63,278 nucleotides of DNA from Streptococcaceae bacterium (GCA_022484805.1 JAKVKP010000013.1:1-63278), one strand, 5' to 3'. Positions 28,437 to 39,119 are shown, counted from the stretch's first letter. The notes: generated from the letters alone by a model not told the origin. Numbers and translations: made by a program.

Positions 28437-29354
28437 ATGAAACAAATTAAATTAGGTAGAACCGAAGAATTAGTTTCACAGGTTGTATTAGGTTGTATGC
28501 GGATTGCTGAAGTGGGGAAAAATCCAGTTGAAATCATTAATATGGCTTACGAAAATGGCATTAATTTTTTTGATCATGCTGACATTTATGGTAATGGTGA
28601 TTGTGAGAGAATATTTGCGACAGCGCTTGCGCAAACGAGTATTGATCGAAATGATATCTTCATACAATCCAAGTGTGGCATTATTCCAGGTAAGGCGTTC
28701 GATTTTTCCGCAAAGCACATCATTGATTCGGTAGAGGGCAGTCTAAAGCGCCTAAGAACCGATTATTTGGATAGCCTTTTATTGCATCGACCAGATACAT
28801 TATTCATACCAGAAGAGGTTGCCGAAGCTTTTTATCAGCTAGAAAAGGCTGGAAAAGTGAAATATTTCGGTGTTTCCAATCAAAAACCGATGCAAATCGA
28901 GCTTTTAAAAACAGCAGTTAAACAGCCATTAGTTGCTAATCAGTTACAATTTGGTTTGGGACATACGAGTATGGTTGATTCAGGAATCTATGTCAATATG
29001 AAAAAAGAAGCGGCGATTGATCGCGATGGTTCTATTTTAGAGTACTCCAGAATCGAGCAGATGACGATTCAAGCATGGTCCCCTTTCCAATATGGTTTTT
29101 TTGAAGGGAGCTTTATAGGTAATGACAAATTTCCAACCTTAAATAAAAAATTGAATCAGCTCGCTGTTAAATATCAAGTGACACCGACAGGTATTGCAAC
29201 AAGCTGGATTAATTCACATCCTGCTAATATTCAAACCATTGTTGGCACGATGACGACGAAACGAATATTAGAAATTACAAGAGGTGCGGATATTCAATTA
29301 TCTCGTGAGGATTGGTACGATTTATATCAAGCGGCGGGCAATCCATTACCATAA
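28437..29354 (+). CDS. Aldo/keto reductase (YdhF-like)
   Basis: 305 residues, an NADPH-dependent TIM-barrel oxidoreductase. The catalytic tetrad is recognisable: Asp and Tyr in F-D-H-A-D-I-Y-G, Lys in Q-S-K-C-G-I, and His in L-L-L-H-R-P-D. The nucleotide-binding end is around S-H-P-A-N-I-Q-T-I-V-G-T. Sequence pattern suggests the YdhF group, whose physiological substrate is unknown. The start ATG (28437) has AAAGAGG upstream. It is monocistronic with a good terminator. Confidence 0.9.
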   Translation: MKQIKLGRTEELVSQVVLGCMRIAEVGKNPVEIINMAYENGINFFDHADIYGNGDCERIFATALAQTSIDRNDIFIQSKCGIIPGKAFDFSAKHIIDSVEGSLKRLRTDYLDSLLLHRPDTLFIPEEVAEAFYQLEKAGKVKYFGVSNQKPMQIELLKTAVKQPLVANQLQFGLGHTSMVDSGIYVNMKKEAAIDRDGSILEYSRIEQMTIQAWSPFQYGFFEGSFIGNDKFPTLNKKLNQLAVKYQVTPTGIATSWINSHPANIQTIVGTMTTKRILEITRGADIQLSREDWYDLYQAAGNPLP

Positions 29355-29367
29355 TAAGTCAATCACG

Positions 29368-29393
29368 CCAAGATCAAGCGATCTTGGTTTTTT
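29368..29393 (+). terminator. Terminator after the aldo/keto reductase gene
   Basis: Perfect stem CCAAGATC / GATCTTGG with AAGC loop, followed by TTTTTT. Confidence 0.92.
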
Positions 29394-29558
29394 GCTGTGT
29401 AATTTTAGAATTTAAGTGTAAATTTGCTTTAATTTAATAATCGTTTGATATAATTAATAAAAGTTAGCGATGATTAATTTATAAAACACTTAGTTATTTT
29501 TAGCTTTTTATCTCGCGATTTTTACGATACAATGAGTAAGTTATGAATGGAGGCGTCC

Positions 29559-30227
29559 GTGCGGATGATAAAAGAACGTGTTAAATCAATTTTTACTTTG
29601 ATTATTTTGTTTATATTAAGTCAGATTCCGATGACTGTAACTACACTAGTGATTCAAATTAATCAGCAGAAAAATTTATCCTTTAATGTTTATGAGATTG
29701 CATTTTTATTGTCAATTTTCTTGATTGTTGTGTATTTTTTTCTAGCAATTGCCAAAAATCAAAAGGTGATTGGTGGTGAATATTTTCCTGAACCTAAAGA
29801 CTTTACCCTAATTGCTGTGTCATTTATTGCTATAATTGTGTTAAATATGGCTGGTAATCTTTTGATTAAAATGAATGGTGGGGATACGACCGCAAATCAA
29901 ACGGCATTAAATAATTTATTTGGCTATATGCCGATGATTGTTGCAGTGCCTCTAGTTGCATTTTGTGCACCTGTCATGGAAGAAATTGTTTTTCGTGCAT
30001 CAATTATTCGTAAGGTGTTTGCAGGTATTCCACTTGTTGGTTGCTTCTTTTCGGTTTTAATATTCGGTTTATTACATAGTCCGACTGACATCGGTAGTGC
30101 AATTATCTATTTTGGAATGGGAATCGTTCTAACTAATGCCTATTATCGAACTAAAAATATTTATGTTAGTATTGCTTTGCATACTTTAATTAATTTTATG
30201 GGTATTATTGCGATTTATATGAGCTGA
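29559..30227 (+). CDS. CPBP-family intramembrane metalloprotease
   Basis: About 222 residues with six or so membrane segments. The CPBP/Abi motifs are present: E-E-I-V-F-R-A-S in motif 1, F-G-L-L-H-S in motif 2 and H-T-L-I-N-F near the end. Members of the family include CAAX-type proteases and proteins giving immunity to bacteriocins, but no bacteriocin gene is adjacent. The frame is open from 29547, but that ATG is part of the ribosome site GGAGG, so GTG 29559 (5-base spacing) or ATG 29565 is the likely start. Its 3' end overlaps the convergent ferredoxin gene by 23 bases. Confidence 0.85.
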   Translation: MRMIKERVKSIFTLIILFILSQIPMTVTTLVIQINQQKNLSFNVYEIAFLLSIFLIVVYFFLAIAKNQKVIGGEYFPEPKDFTLIAVSFIAIIVLNMAGNLLIKMNGGDTTANQTALNNLFGYMPMIVAVPLVAFCAPVMEEIVFRASIIRKVFAGIPLVGCFFSVLIFGLLHSPTDIGSAIIYFGMGIVLTNAYYRTKNIYVSIALHTLINFMGIIAIYMS

Positions 30228-30420
30228 TTCTAATTGCATGAGTTGGACATTTTTTTTGAGATTCAGGTAAGTTAGGTGGTCCTTCAACTAAAAGCTCATT
30301 TGCTGATGTTTGAACTAGACGTACAATGCCATCATCAGTGTAATCAAAGTTATTTGGAAATAAAGCGGCACAAATGCCACAGGCGATACATTGTTCAGGT
30401 ATAATTTGGATTTTTAACAT
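30205..30420 (-). CDS. fer: Ferredoxin, single [4Fe-4S] type
   Basis: 71 residues. The cluster ligands are C11-x2-C14-x2-C17 and C58-P, with A15-like small residues between (C-I-A-C-G-I-C). A partly missing second motif makes this a one-cluster protein like the Bacillus Fer. It is a low-potential electron carrier. It starts at ATG 30420 and ends inside the tail of the CPBP gene. In streptococci and enterococci a ferredoxin gene also lies near cmk, divergent from a LysM protein gene, as here. Confidence 0.9.
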   Translation of the reverse strand: MLKIQIIPEQCIACGICAALFPNNFDYTDDGIVRLVQTSANELLVEGPPNLPESQKKCPTHAIRISSYKSQ

Positions 30421-30448
30421 CGGGCGATCATTCCTTTTAATCGTTTTA

Positions 30449-30478
30449 TTGACATAATTTAATAAAAAATCATATAAA
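30449..30478 (+). promoter_or_regulatory. Putative promoter upstream of the LysM gene
   Basis: -35 TTGACA (30449-30454), 18-base spacer, -10 TATAAA (30473-30478). A second TTGACT at 30488-30493 with TATAGG 18 bases on may also act. The rest of the 273-base gap to the start codon is AT-rich with a short TTAATCAA repeat at 30641-30662. Confidence 0.45.
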
Positions 30479-30693
30479 ATGACAAAATTGACTTATTTTT
30501 TGTTAATATAGTATAGGATATTAATTTGTGATGCCTAGCGCGGTTAGCCTTTCGCAATTTTAAGTAATTACTGATGGATTAGCATTTTTTACAGTTTATC
30601 ATAAATATAGATTACTGCGCAGTGAGATGCTATGCCAAATTAATCAATTAATCAATTAATTAATAATATCATATCTATAATAGGAGGCTTATC

Positions 30694-31218
30694 GTGGCTA
30701 AAGACAAGAAAGAACCTTGGGAACAATCAATTTACGATACACGTGAACAAGAGGTACTTACTCGAAAGGGATCGAAACAGAGAAATCAAGCTTCTAAAGT
30801 CTATATGATTCTTTTGGTAATTTGTTTATTTCTACTTATCAGCTTACCGACAGGATGGTATATTTATCAGAAGTTAAATCAAGAAGACACTAAGTCGATT
30901 GAGCAATTTGCATCATCATCAAAAAGTCAGACGGCTTCTACTGAAAGCCAATCTTCAGAAAGTCAAGCCTCTACAAGTTCAACAGAAGCGAGCTCAACAG
31001 AGACAACCACTACTTCAAGCTCAACTGAAGATACAACAACCTCATCAAGTGAGGCAGCGACAGATGATGCTAGCACAACTGAGGTTGTCGCGGGCGAAGG
31101 AGTTAATCAAATTTCAGCTCGAACTGGCGTATCAGTAGAAACATTATTGAAGCTAAATGGTTTTAGTAGTATTGACCAATGGTTTGCGGTACCTGGACAA
31201 AAAATTAAAATTAAATAA
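30694..31218 (+). CDS. Membrane-anchored LysM-domain protein (EF1546/SAG1386-like)
   Basis: 174 residues. A charged cytoplasmic N-terminus (1-34) is followed by one membrane span (about 36-57), then a low-complexity Ser/Thr/Glu linker (about 70-130). A single LysM domain (about 131-174, V-A-G-E-G-V-N-Q-I-S-A-R-T-G-V-S-V-E-T-L-L-K-L-N-G) binds peptidoglycan glycan. The protein thus spans membrane to wall. It begins at GTG 30694 with AGGAGG upstream. The position ahead of cmk is conserved in several Lactobacillales, but function is not known. Confidence 0.85.
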   Translation: MAKDKKEPWEQSIYDTREQEVLTRKGSKQRNQASKVYMILLVICLFLLISLPTGWYIYQKLNQEDTKSIEQFASSSKSQTASTESQSSESQASTSSTEASSTETTTTSSSTEDTTTSSSEAATDDASTTEVVAGEGVNQISARTGVSVETLLKLNGFSSIDQWFAVPGQKIKIK

Positions 31219-31256
31219 TTAGTAGGTCAGAACATAGTATCAGGGGAGTGATGCAT

Positions 31257-31535
31257 ATGAAGAACTCTGAATGGATTCAAAAAAAGAATTTGCCTTTGGC
31301 AAATTCTTTTTGGAATGTATTATATCGAATTAGGAAAGCGAATCTTTTTGAGAAAATTGGCTTAGCCATACTCTTGATTTGTATGATTGGGGCAATTATT
31401 TATCTATTGGTAACTCTGAGTATAATGGGCTTAGCTTTGTATATCGTAACCCTTACGCTTTTTCCAAAGCTTTCACTTGCGATTGCATTTTTACTAGCTG
31501 CTTTAGTTATCATTTTTGTAAAAAAACAAAGGTGA
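31257..31535 (+). CDS. Small membrane protein, about 92 residues
   Basis: Not recognised. A basic N-terminus (about 1-34) precedes two or three hydrophobic segments (about 35-75 and 78-90), ending F-V-K-K-Q-R. The frame is open from GTG 31248, but GGGGAG (31243-31248) fits ATG 31257 best (8 bases). It lies between the LysM gene and cmk with gaps of 38 and 24 bases, so it is probably in their transcript. Confidence 0.65.
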   Translation: MKNSEWIQKKNLPLANSFWNVLYRIRKANLFEKIGLAILLICMIGAIIYLLVTLSIMGLALYIVTLTLFPKLSLAIAFLLAALVIIFVKKQR

Positions 31536-31559
31536 TTTTGCCTTGAAAGGAATATTATT

Positions 31560-32225
31560 TTGTCAAAAATTACAATTGCAATCGATGGACCGGCCTCTTC
31601 TGGGAAAAGTACGGTTGCTAAAATCATTGCAAAAAAACTTAATTTAATTTATTTGGATACAGGCGCGATGTACCGTGCTGTGACATTTCTAGCATTAAAG
31701 CATCATCTCGAAAGTCCCTCGGCTATTTTGACACTTTTACAGGAACAGCCAATTTCATTTCAAAATACGGCTGACGGTCAGCTTGTTTTTCTTGGCAATC
31801 AGGATGTGACACTTGTGATTCGAGAGAATGAGGTGACAAAAGCAGTTTCAAAATTTGCGGCAATGAAGGCAATCAGAGAGGCATTAGTAGATTTGCAAAG
31901 GCGATATGCAAATCAAGGTGGTGTTATTATGGATGGTCGTGATATTGGTACGGTTGTTTTACCACAAGCTGACTTGAAGATTTTCTTAGTCGCTTCTGTT
32001 GATGAACGCGCTAAAAGACGTTATCAAGAAAATATTGAAAAAGGTATTTCTACTGATTTTGAAACATTGAAGCAGGAAATTGCCAAGCGTGACCAGCTTG
32101 ATTCAACACGAGTGGAATCGCCCTTGAAACAGGCTGAAGATGCTATTCTTTTAGATACGACTGGTTTAGATATTGAGTCGGTTGTTAATCAAATTGAAAA
32201 GCTTGCTAATGAAATAAATTTATAA
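31560..32225 (+). CDS. cmk: Cytidylate kinase
   Basis: 221 residues, phosphorylating CMP and dCMP. The P-loop is G-P-A-S-S-G-K-S-T (about 10-18). The CMP-binding insert and R-D-I-G-T-V-V-L motif are present, as is the lid region E-R-A-K-R-R. Translation starts at TTG 31560 with GAAAGGAA upstream. It is followed not by rpsA but by the infC leader. Confidence 0.95.
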   Translation: MSKITIAIDGPASSGKSTVAKIIAKKLNLIYLDTGAMYRAVTFLALKHHLESPSAILTLLQEQPISFQNTADGQLVFLGNQDVTLVIRENEVTKAVSKFAAMKAIREALVDLQRRYANQGGVIMDGRDIGTVVLPQADLKIFLVASVDERAKRRYQENIEKGISTDFETLKQEIAKRDQLDSTRVESPLKQAEDAILLDTTGLDIESVVNQIEKLANEINL

Positions 32226-32231
32226 AAACGC

Positions 32232-32261
32232 TTGACTTTAAGAACTAGTTTATAGTAATAT
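32232..32261 (+). promoter_or_regulatory. Promoter of infC-rpmI-rplT
   Basis: -35 TTGACT (32232-32237), 18-base spacer, -10 TAATAT (32256-32261), just after the cmk stop. Confidence 0.65.
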
Positions 32262-32284
32262 ATAAAAGTTGAGAAAATTAAAGT

Positions 32285-32400
32285 AGAAGCACCCGCTTCT
32301 CGCCTTAGCGAATACGTGTTCCTGGGCTGATAGATAAACAAAGCTTTACTTAATGTGAAGTCATTTGAGCGGGTCTACGTTTTGGTAGAGTCGCGTTTTT
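32285..32400 (+). ncRNA. L20-type leader RNA of the infC operon
   Basis: The leader contains a first hairpin AGAAGC-ACCC-GCTTCT and a terminator hairpin GCGGGTCTAC / GTAGAGTCGC (32369-32394) followed by GTTTTT. The sequence ACCCGCT (32291-32297) is exactly complementary to AGCGGGT (32368-32374), giving a mutually exclusive anti-terminator pairing. This is the architecture of the leader by which free ribosomal protein L20 stops transcription of infC-rpmI-rplT in Firmicutes. Family is inferred from position and pairings. Confidence 0.85.
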
Positions 32401-32487
32401 GTTTTATTAATATATTGAATAATCATTTTTACTTTATTTTTTTGAACATTGATGGAATATATATTTGAATTAAGTGAGGTGTTAAAC

Positions 32488-33006
32488 ATAGCAAAAGATT
32501 TGTTTATAAATGATGAAATTCGTGCTCGTGAAGTTCGATTGGTTGGTGCTGAGGGAGAACAATTAGGTATTAAACCTGTTGCGGAAGCTTTGAAAATCGC
32601 TGAACAAGCGAATTTAGATTTAGTATTGGTTTCGCCACAAGCTAAGCCACCGGTTGCTAAAATTTTAAATTACGGTAAATTTAAATTTGAACAACAAAAG
32701 AAATTGAAGGAACAACGTAAAAACCAAAAAGTGGTCAATATCAAGGAAGTACGTTTAAGTCCGAATATTGATGATAATGATTTTAATACGAAGTTAAAGG
32801 CAGCATTTAAGTTTCTTGAAAAAGGTGACAAAGTTAAGGTGTCAATTCGTTTTAAAGGGCGTATGATTACGCATCGTGACGTAGGTCAACGTGTTCTTGA
32901 ACGCTTTGCAGAAGAAACCAAAGAGGTAGCTACAGTTGAACAGCGTCCGAAAATGGATGGTCGTTCAATGTTCTTACAATTAGCGCCGATTCAAGAGAAA
33001 AAATAA
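32488..33006 (+). CDS. infC: Translation initiation factor IF-3, probable ATA start
   Basis: 172 residues from the proposed start. IF-3 keeps 30S subunits free and checks start-codon pairing. The N-domain begins near [11 protein letters not shown], then comes the lysine-rich linker (about 70-90), and the C-domain ends in K-M-D-G-R-S-M. The frame is open from TTG 32449, but family alignment and the strong AGTGAGGTG (32473-32481) place the start at ATA 32488, preceding A-K-D-L-F-I-N. infC uses rare AUU/AUA/AUC starts in many bacteria because IF-3 represses its own translation that way. Confidence 0.93.
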   Translation: MAKDLFINDEIRAREVRLVGAEGEQLGIKPVAEALKIAEQANLDLVLVSPQAKPPVAKILNYGKFKFEQQKKLKEQRKNQKVVNIKEVRLSPNIDDNDFNTKLKAAFKFLEKGDKVKVSIRFKGRMITHRDVGQRVLERFAEETKEVATVEQRPKMDGRSMFLQLAPIQEKK

Positions 33007-33090
33007 TTTTTTAGTTGAAAATTCAGTGTTGATTTGAGATTCTATTTTCAAAAAAACTTGATTTCATATAATGTAGGAGGATTTTATAAA

Positions 33091-33291
33091 ATGCCAAAAC
33101 AAAAAACGCACCGCGCGTCAGCTAAACGCTTCAAACGTACTGGTAAAGGTGGATTAAAACGTTTCCGCGCTTACACTTCTCACCGTTTCCATGGTAAGAC
33201 TGTAAAACAACGTCGTCAATTACGTAAAGCAAGCATGGTTTCAAGTGGCGATTTCAAACGTATTCGTCAAATGTTAAGTGGCTTAAAATAA
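33091..33291 (+). CDS. rpmI: 50S ribosomal protein L35
   Basis: 66 residues starting [14 protein letters not shown], the canonical L35 N-terminus. ATG 33091 has GTAGGAGG upstream; the frame extends 5' to 33034, but that part is leader. Very basic, in the standard infC-rpmI-rplT order. Confidence 0.97.
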   Translation: MPKQKTHRASAKRFKRTGKGGLKRFRAYTSHRFHGKTVKQRRQLRKASMVSSGDFKRIRQMLSGLK

Positions 33292-33326
33292 TTGAATTAA
33301 TCTGAAATTACTAGGAGGAAATATAA

Positions 33327-33686
33327 ATGGCACGTGTTAAAGGTGGCGTTGTTTCACGCAAACGTCGTAAACGTATTTTAAAATTAGCAAAAGGTTACTA
33401 CGGTTCTAAACATACATTATTCAAAACTGCTAAAGAGCAAGTTATGAATTCATATAATTACGCATATCGCGATCGTCGTCAAAAGAAACGTGATTTCCGT
33501 AAATTATGGATTCAACGTATTAATGCAGCTGCTCGTATCAATGGCTTATCATATTCAAAATTGACTTATGGTTTGAAGCTAGCTGGAATTGAAGTTAACC
33601 GTAAAATGTTAGCTGATTTAGCAATTAATGATGCAGAAGCATTTTCAGCAATCGCTGAAGAAGCAAAAAAAGCATTAAATCAATAA
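33327..33686 (+). CDS. rplT: 50S ribosomal protein L20
   Basis: 119 residues, a basic N-terminal arm ([16 protein letters not shown]) and a globular C-domain. L20 binds 23S rRNA early in assembly and also the operon leader described above. Start follows AGGAGG by 8 bases. No separate terminator is seen before the first CIRCE, which itself can form a terminator-like hairpin. Confidence 0.97.
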   Translation: MARVKGGVVSRKRRKRILKLAKGYYGSKHTLFKTAKEQVMNSYNYAYRDRRQKKRDFRKLWIQRINAAARINGLSYSKLTYGLKLAGIEVNRKMLADLAINDAEAFSAIAEEAKKALNQ

Positions 33687-33807
33687 TATGATTTAACTCA
33701 TTTAAAACGTCATCAAATACTTAATTTATTTTAAGTTTTGTTGGCGTTTTTTGTTTTTTGCAGGTGGCAGGATGCGGGAAAGCTTATTTTATCAAAATTA
33801 TTCGTGA

Positions 33808-33834
33808 TTAGCACTCTTTTTAAAAGAGTGCTAA
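33808..33834 (+). promoter_or_regulatory. CIRCE element 1 (also a possible rplT terminator)
   Basis: TTAGCACTC, 9 bases, GAGTGCTAA: a perfect HrcA operator. As RNA it forms a 9-pair or longer stem (TTTT/AAAA inside) followed by TTTTTTG, so it could end the rplT transcript too. It lies upstream of the promoter. Confidence 0.95.
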
Positions 33835-33852
33835 TTTTTTGAGCGCTAACCA

Positions 33853-33881
33853 TTGACATTTATAAGAGAACAATGTATATT
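33853..33881 (+). promoter_or_regulatory. Sigma-A promoter of the hrcA operon
   Basis: Consensus -35 TTGACA (33853-33858), 17-base spacer, -10 TATATT (33876-33881), placed between the two CIRCE elements. Confidence 0.88.
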
Positions 33882-33891
33882 AATAACAGGG

Positions 33892-33918
33892 TTAGCAATC
33901 GATAGTGATGAGTGCTAA
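33892..33918 (+). promoter_or_regulatory. CIRCE element 2
   Basis: TTAGCAATC, 9 bases, GAGTGCTAA; one base differs from the consensus left arm. It covers the likely transcription start and ends 18 bases before the hrcA start codon. Confidence 0.93.
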
Positions 33919-33936
33919 TTCAATTGAGGTGATAAA

Positions 33937-34989
33937 ATGTTGACCGAACGACAGATGGCTATTTTGAACCTATTAGTTAAGCTGTATACTGCTGAAGGCA
34001 ATCCGATTGGTTCAAAGCGAATTGTTGCTGAAGGCATTAACGCAAGCAGTGCAACAATAAGAAATGATTTATCTGCACTAGAAAAAAAAGGATTGATACA
34101 AAAGGAGCATACCTCATCTGGGCGTATTCCGTCTGTTGCGGGTTTTCGCTACTTTGCTGAATTTATGATTGATTCAGTTGGTATTGATGAGCATGATCTG
34201 AGAACAATTTATCATGCATTTGAACCTGAATTTTTTAAACAGTCTGATATTTTAAAGGCTGCTGCTGCAACGTTAGCAGATTTGACTGGATTTACAGGGT
34301 TTGTTTTAAGTAGTGAAACTAAAGGTAGAGTTCTAACTGGTTTTAGTGTCATTCCATTGAATACGCATTCGGCGATGGCAATTTTGATTACAGATAATGC
34401 AAATACATCGACAAAATATTTCAATTTGCCAAAGACATTGTTGTTGGAGGATTTGAATCTTTTAGAGCGAATTGTCCATGATCGTTTGCTAGGCAATGAT
34501 TTAATGTCCGTTCACTATAAAATTAGAACGGAATTACCCCAGTTTTTACATCGTTATTTTAAGGTAACGGTAGGCGTGATGTCACTCTTTGATCATCTCT
34601 TTGAAGATTTATTTAATGAAGAGATTTTTATCAGTGGTAAGCTGAACGCGTTAAATTATACCAATCCTTCTGATAGTCAAACATTGAAGGGCTTGTATCA
34701 GTTCTTTGGAGAAACTAAGGAAGTGGTCAACGTGCTTCGAGCGGTAAGTAAGGATAAATTGACGGTGGATATTGGTGATAATCGAAATGCCCTTTTTGAA
34801 AATTTATCGCTGATTACACAACCCTATGATATTCCTGGTAATAAACAGGGGATATTAGCTATTATGGGACCAGTCAATCTAGATTACATTAAGATTGTTG
34901 GCATGATGAGTGGAATGGCAAAACTACTTTCACTAAAACTTTATGATTATAATCGTTTTGTTGATTCAAATCATTATGAAATTGAGTAA
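33937..34989 (+). CDS. hrcA: Heat-inducible transcription repressor HrcA
   Basis: 350 residues. HrcA binds CIRCE and represses the dnaK operon; GroEL usually stabilises it. The N-terminal winged helix (about 1-75) includes S-S-A-T-I-R-N-D-L and the H-T-S-S-G-R-I-P-S segment typical of the family; a GAF-like core follows. The gene leads the operon hrcA-grpE-dnaK and is autoregulated through two CIRCE elements. ATG 33937 has TTGAGGTG upstream. Confidence 0.96.
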   Translation: MLTERQMAILNLLVKLYTAEGNPIGSKRIVAEGINASSATIRNDLSALEKKGLIQKEHTSSGRIPSVAGFRYFAEFMIDSVGIDEHDLRTIYHAFEPEFFKQSDILKAAAATLADLTGFTGFVLSSETKGRVLTGFSVIPLNTHSAMAILITDNANTSTKYFNLPKTLLLEDLNLLERIVHDRLLGNDLMSVHYKIRTELPQFLHRYFKVTVGVMSLFDHLFEDLFNEEIFISGKLNALNYTNPSDSQTLKGLYQFFGETKEVVNVLRAVSKDKLTVDIGDNRNALFENLSLITQPYDIPGNKQGILAIMGPVNLDYIKIVGMMSGMAKLLSLKLYDYNRFVDSNHYEIE

Positions 34990-35072
34990 GACTTTAAATT
35001 AATTGGTGATAGACATAGCTATTCATCACGTGATAGTTATGAATTATATATTAGGATGGAAGAGGTGCACTC

Positions 35073-35621
35073 TTGTCAAAGAAAAAAGATAAAGAAAAAG
35101 ATGAAAAGCAGGAAACTCAAGCTGCTCATGAAGCTGAAGTAGCAAATTCTGAAGAAGTCGTTGAAACAGTTGATGAATTGACTCAATTAAAACAGGAAAT
35201 TGAATCAAAGGAAGATGAGCTGCTTCGTGCGCGAGCTGAGATGTCAAATATGCATAAACGCTTCGCGAGCGAAAGGCAAACCTTACAAAAATATCGTTCT
35301 CAAGATTTGGCAACGAAAATTTTACCAAGCTTGGATAATTTAGAGCGTGCATTGCAAAGTGAAGTTGCTGATGAAGCTGGTGAATCTCTTAAAAAAGGTA
35401 TCCTAATGGTTCAAGAAAGCTTATTACATGCCTTGCAAGAAGAAGGTGTTGAGCTGATTGAAGCGGAGAATGCTGCCTTTGATCCAAATTTACATCATGC
35501 TGTTCAAACGGTAGATGCAAGTGACGAGCATCCTGCAGATACGGTGGTTCAAGTTTTACAAAAAGGTTATAAATTGCAAGATCGTGTTTTACGACCAAGT
35601 ATGGTTGTAGTCGCGCAATAA
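35073..35621 (+). CDS. grpE: Nucleotide exchange factor GrpE
   Basis: 182 residues. A charged disordered N-terminus (1-40) is followed by a long coiled coil (about 40-85) and the beta-wing domain with the motif near [21 protein letters not shown]. It releases ADP from DnaK. The start is TTG 35073, with AAGAGGTG upstream. It sits between hrcA and dnaK. Confidence 0.95.
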   Translation: MSKKKDKEKDEKQETQAAHEAEVANSEEVVETVDELTQLKQEIESKEDELLRARAEMSNMHKRFASERQTLQKYRSQDLATKILPSLDNLERALQSEVADEAGESLKKGILMVQESLLHALQEEGVELIEAENAAFDPNLHHAVQTVDASDEHPADTVVQVLQKGYKLQDRVLRPSMVVVAQ

Positions 35622-35623
35622 AT

Positions 35624-37513
<1,890 letters not shown>

Positions 37514-37907
37514 GGTACTAGATGCACTCGTTTGTGATTTTTAAAAAATCACAATGTGTTGAAGCCTGTCATAGAGTGACAAAGCAGTTCAGTATAAAAA
37601 TGAGCATAAGGTAATCTCTTTGATAGACTCGAGAGCTTCTTATCGGGTTGCGCGATAAATTTGTGTGATTTTTAAGATGATTAACCTGTTTCTCGATGGT
37701 GATTTGCAAATTGAGCGCGAGGAATCTTTCCTTGCGCTTTTCTGTGAAAATAAGTCGCTTTGATATAAGAAATCTAAAAAAAGTTACTTTAATCTCTTAA
37801 TAAATGTTAAAATATTAAAATGCGTCATATTGTGTTAATATCATTTGTTCTAAGGAGTTATTTATTAGCATGAATGATAGAATTAAAGATTTGATAAAGG
37901 AGAACAG
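37514..37907. other. Gene-free 394-base spacer between dnaK and dnaJ
   Basis: It contains a small hairpin just after dnaK (TTGTGATTTTT / AAAAATCACAA, around 37530-37555), a stronger terminator-like hairpin at 37713-37743, an AT-rich stretch with possible dnaJ promoter elements, and a 23-codon frame (37870-37941, preceded by AAGGAG) that overlaps the dnaJ start. No CIRCE or CtsR box is visible. Confidence 0.6.
37713..37743 (+). terminator. Terminator-like hairpin between dnaK and dnaJ
   Basis: GAGCGCGAGGAA / TTCCTTGCGCTTTTC: a 10-pair stem with TCT loop followed by TTTT. It would separate much of dnaJ transcription from dnaK. Confidence 0.65.
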
Positions 37908-39056
37908 ATGGCTGATAAACGAGATTATTATGAAGTTCTAGGCCTTTCAAAGGGTGCGAATGAGCAGGAGCTTAAGAAGGCTTATCGTAAACTTTCTAAA
38001 CAATATCACCCTGATATTAATAAGGATCCAGGAGCAGAGGATAAATTTAAAGAAATATCAGAAGCCTACGAGATTTTAAGTGATCCACAAAAGAAAGCAG
38101 CCTATGATCAATATGGTTTTGCAGGAACAGATCCAAATTATGGCGCAGGTGCCGGATCAGGATTTAATGGCTTTTCTGGTTTTGGTGGTGGTGGCTCTTC
38201 ATTTGGCGGCTTCGAAGATATTTTTGAAAGCTTCTTTGGTGGTGGCGGCGGTGGCCGTGCTAATCCTAATGCCCCAAGACAAGGTGATGACTTACAATAT
38301 CGTATTAATTTAAGTTTTGAAGAGGCAATTTTTGGTACGGATAAGACAATTAAATATAAGCGTCAAGAAACCTGTCATACCTGTGATGGAAGTGGTGCTA
38401 AGCCAGGTACACAACCTCAAACCTGTTCAAAATGTCATGGTCAAGGTCGTGTCCAAGTTGCGCGTGATACACCGCTTGGTCGTGTAATGTCTCAACAGGT
38501 TTGTGATGTTTGTCATGGTACTGGTAAAGAAATAAAAGAACCCTGTCCAACCTGTCATGGTTCTGGTCAAGAACAAAAACAACATGAAGTTAAGGTTAAA
38601 GTGCCTGCTGGTGTAGAAACTGGTCAACAAATTCGTTTGAATGGACAAGGAGAATCAGGTAGCAATGGTGGACCTTATGGGGATCTTTATGTGATTTTCC
38701 AAGTTGCCGAAAGTAAGCAATTTGAACGAGATGGCTCAGAAATTTACTATGAATTGCCAATTGAGTTCGTTCAAGCGACTCTTGGTGACGAAGTAGAGGT
38801 GCCAACTGTTCATGGTAAAGTGAAACTTAAAATTCCGGCTGGTACGCAAACAGATACGAATTTTAGGTTACGTGGTAAGGGCGCTCCAAAATTACGAGGA
38901 ACCGGTAACGGTGATCAGCACGTTAGAGTTAAAATTAAAACCCCTAAAAATCTAAATGAGGAACAGAAAAAAGCTTTACGTGCTTTTGCTGTTGCGAGTG
39001 GTATTTCACCTTCGGAGCACAGGGAAGGTTTTTTCGATAAATTTATAAAAAAGTAA
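37908..39056 (+). CDS. dnaJ: Chaperone protein DnaJ (Hsp40)
   Basis: 382 residues, stimulating DnaK ATPase. The J-domain (about 1-70) has the essential H-P-D (Y-H-P-D-I-N). A Gly/Phe-rich region (about 75-120) follows. The zinc-binding domain has four C-x2-C-x-G-x-G repeats (about 145-215), then the C-terminal substrate-binding domains. ATG 37908 has AAAGGAG upstream. It is type I, complete, and ends in a terminator. Confidence 0.97.
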   Translation: MADKRDYYEVLGLSKGANEQELKKAYRKLSKQYHPDINKDPGAEDKFKEISEAYEILSDPQKKAAYDQYGFAGTDPNYGAGAGSGFNGFSGFGGGGSSFGGFEDIFESFFGGGGGGRANPNAPRQGDDLQYRINLSFEEAIFGTDKTIKYKRQETCHTCDGSGAKPGTQPQTCSKCHGQGRVQVARDTPLGRVMSQQVCDVCHGTGKEIKEPCPTCHGSGQEQKQHEVKVKVPAGVETGQQIRLNGQGESGSNGGPYGDLYVIFQVAESKQFERDGSEIYYELPIEFVQATLGDEVEVPTVHGKVKLKIPAGTQTDTNFRLRGKGAPKLRGTGNGDQHVRVKIKTPKNLNEEQKKALRAFAVASGISPSEHREGFFDKFIKK

Positions 39057-39081
39057 GTCAGGTATTCGGTAAATATTAAAA

Positions 39082-39119
39082 GCAACCATCAATATTTAAG
39101 ATGGTTGTTTTTTTTTTTG
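39082..39119 (+). terminator. Terminator of dnaJ
   Basis: GCAACCATC / GATGGTTGT stem around AATATTTAA, then at least nine T. Confidence 0.9.

Noticed and set aside
30641..30665. TTAATCAA repeats before the LysM gene as members of the heptamer family
   Set aside because: The period is eight and the unit differs from ACAATTA; it is probably simple AT-rich sequence.
32449..32487. N-terminal extension of IF-3 from TTG/ATG upstream
   Set aside because: No ribosome site serves these codons, and the extension has no counterpart in the family; ATA 32488 fits better.
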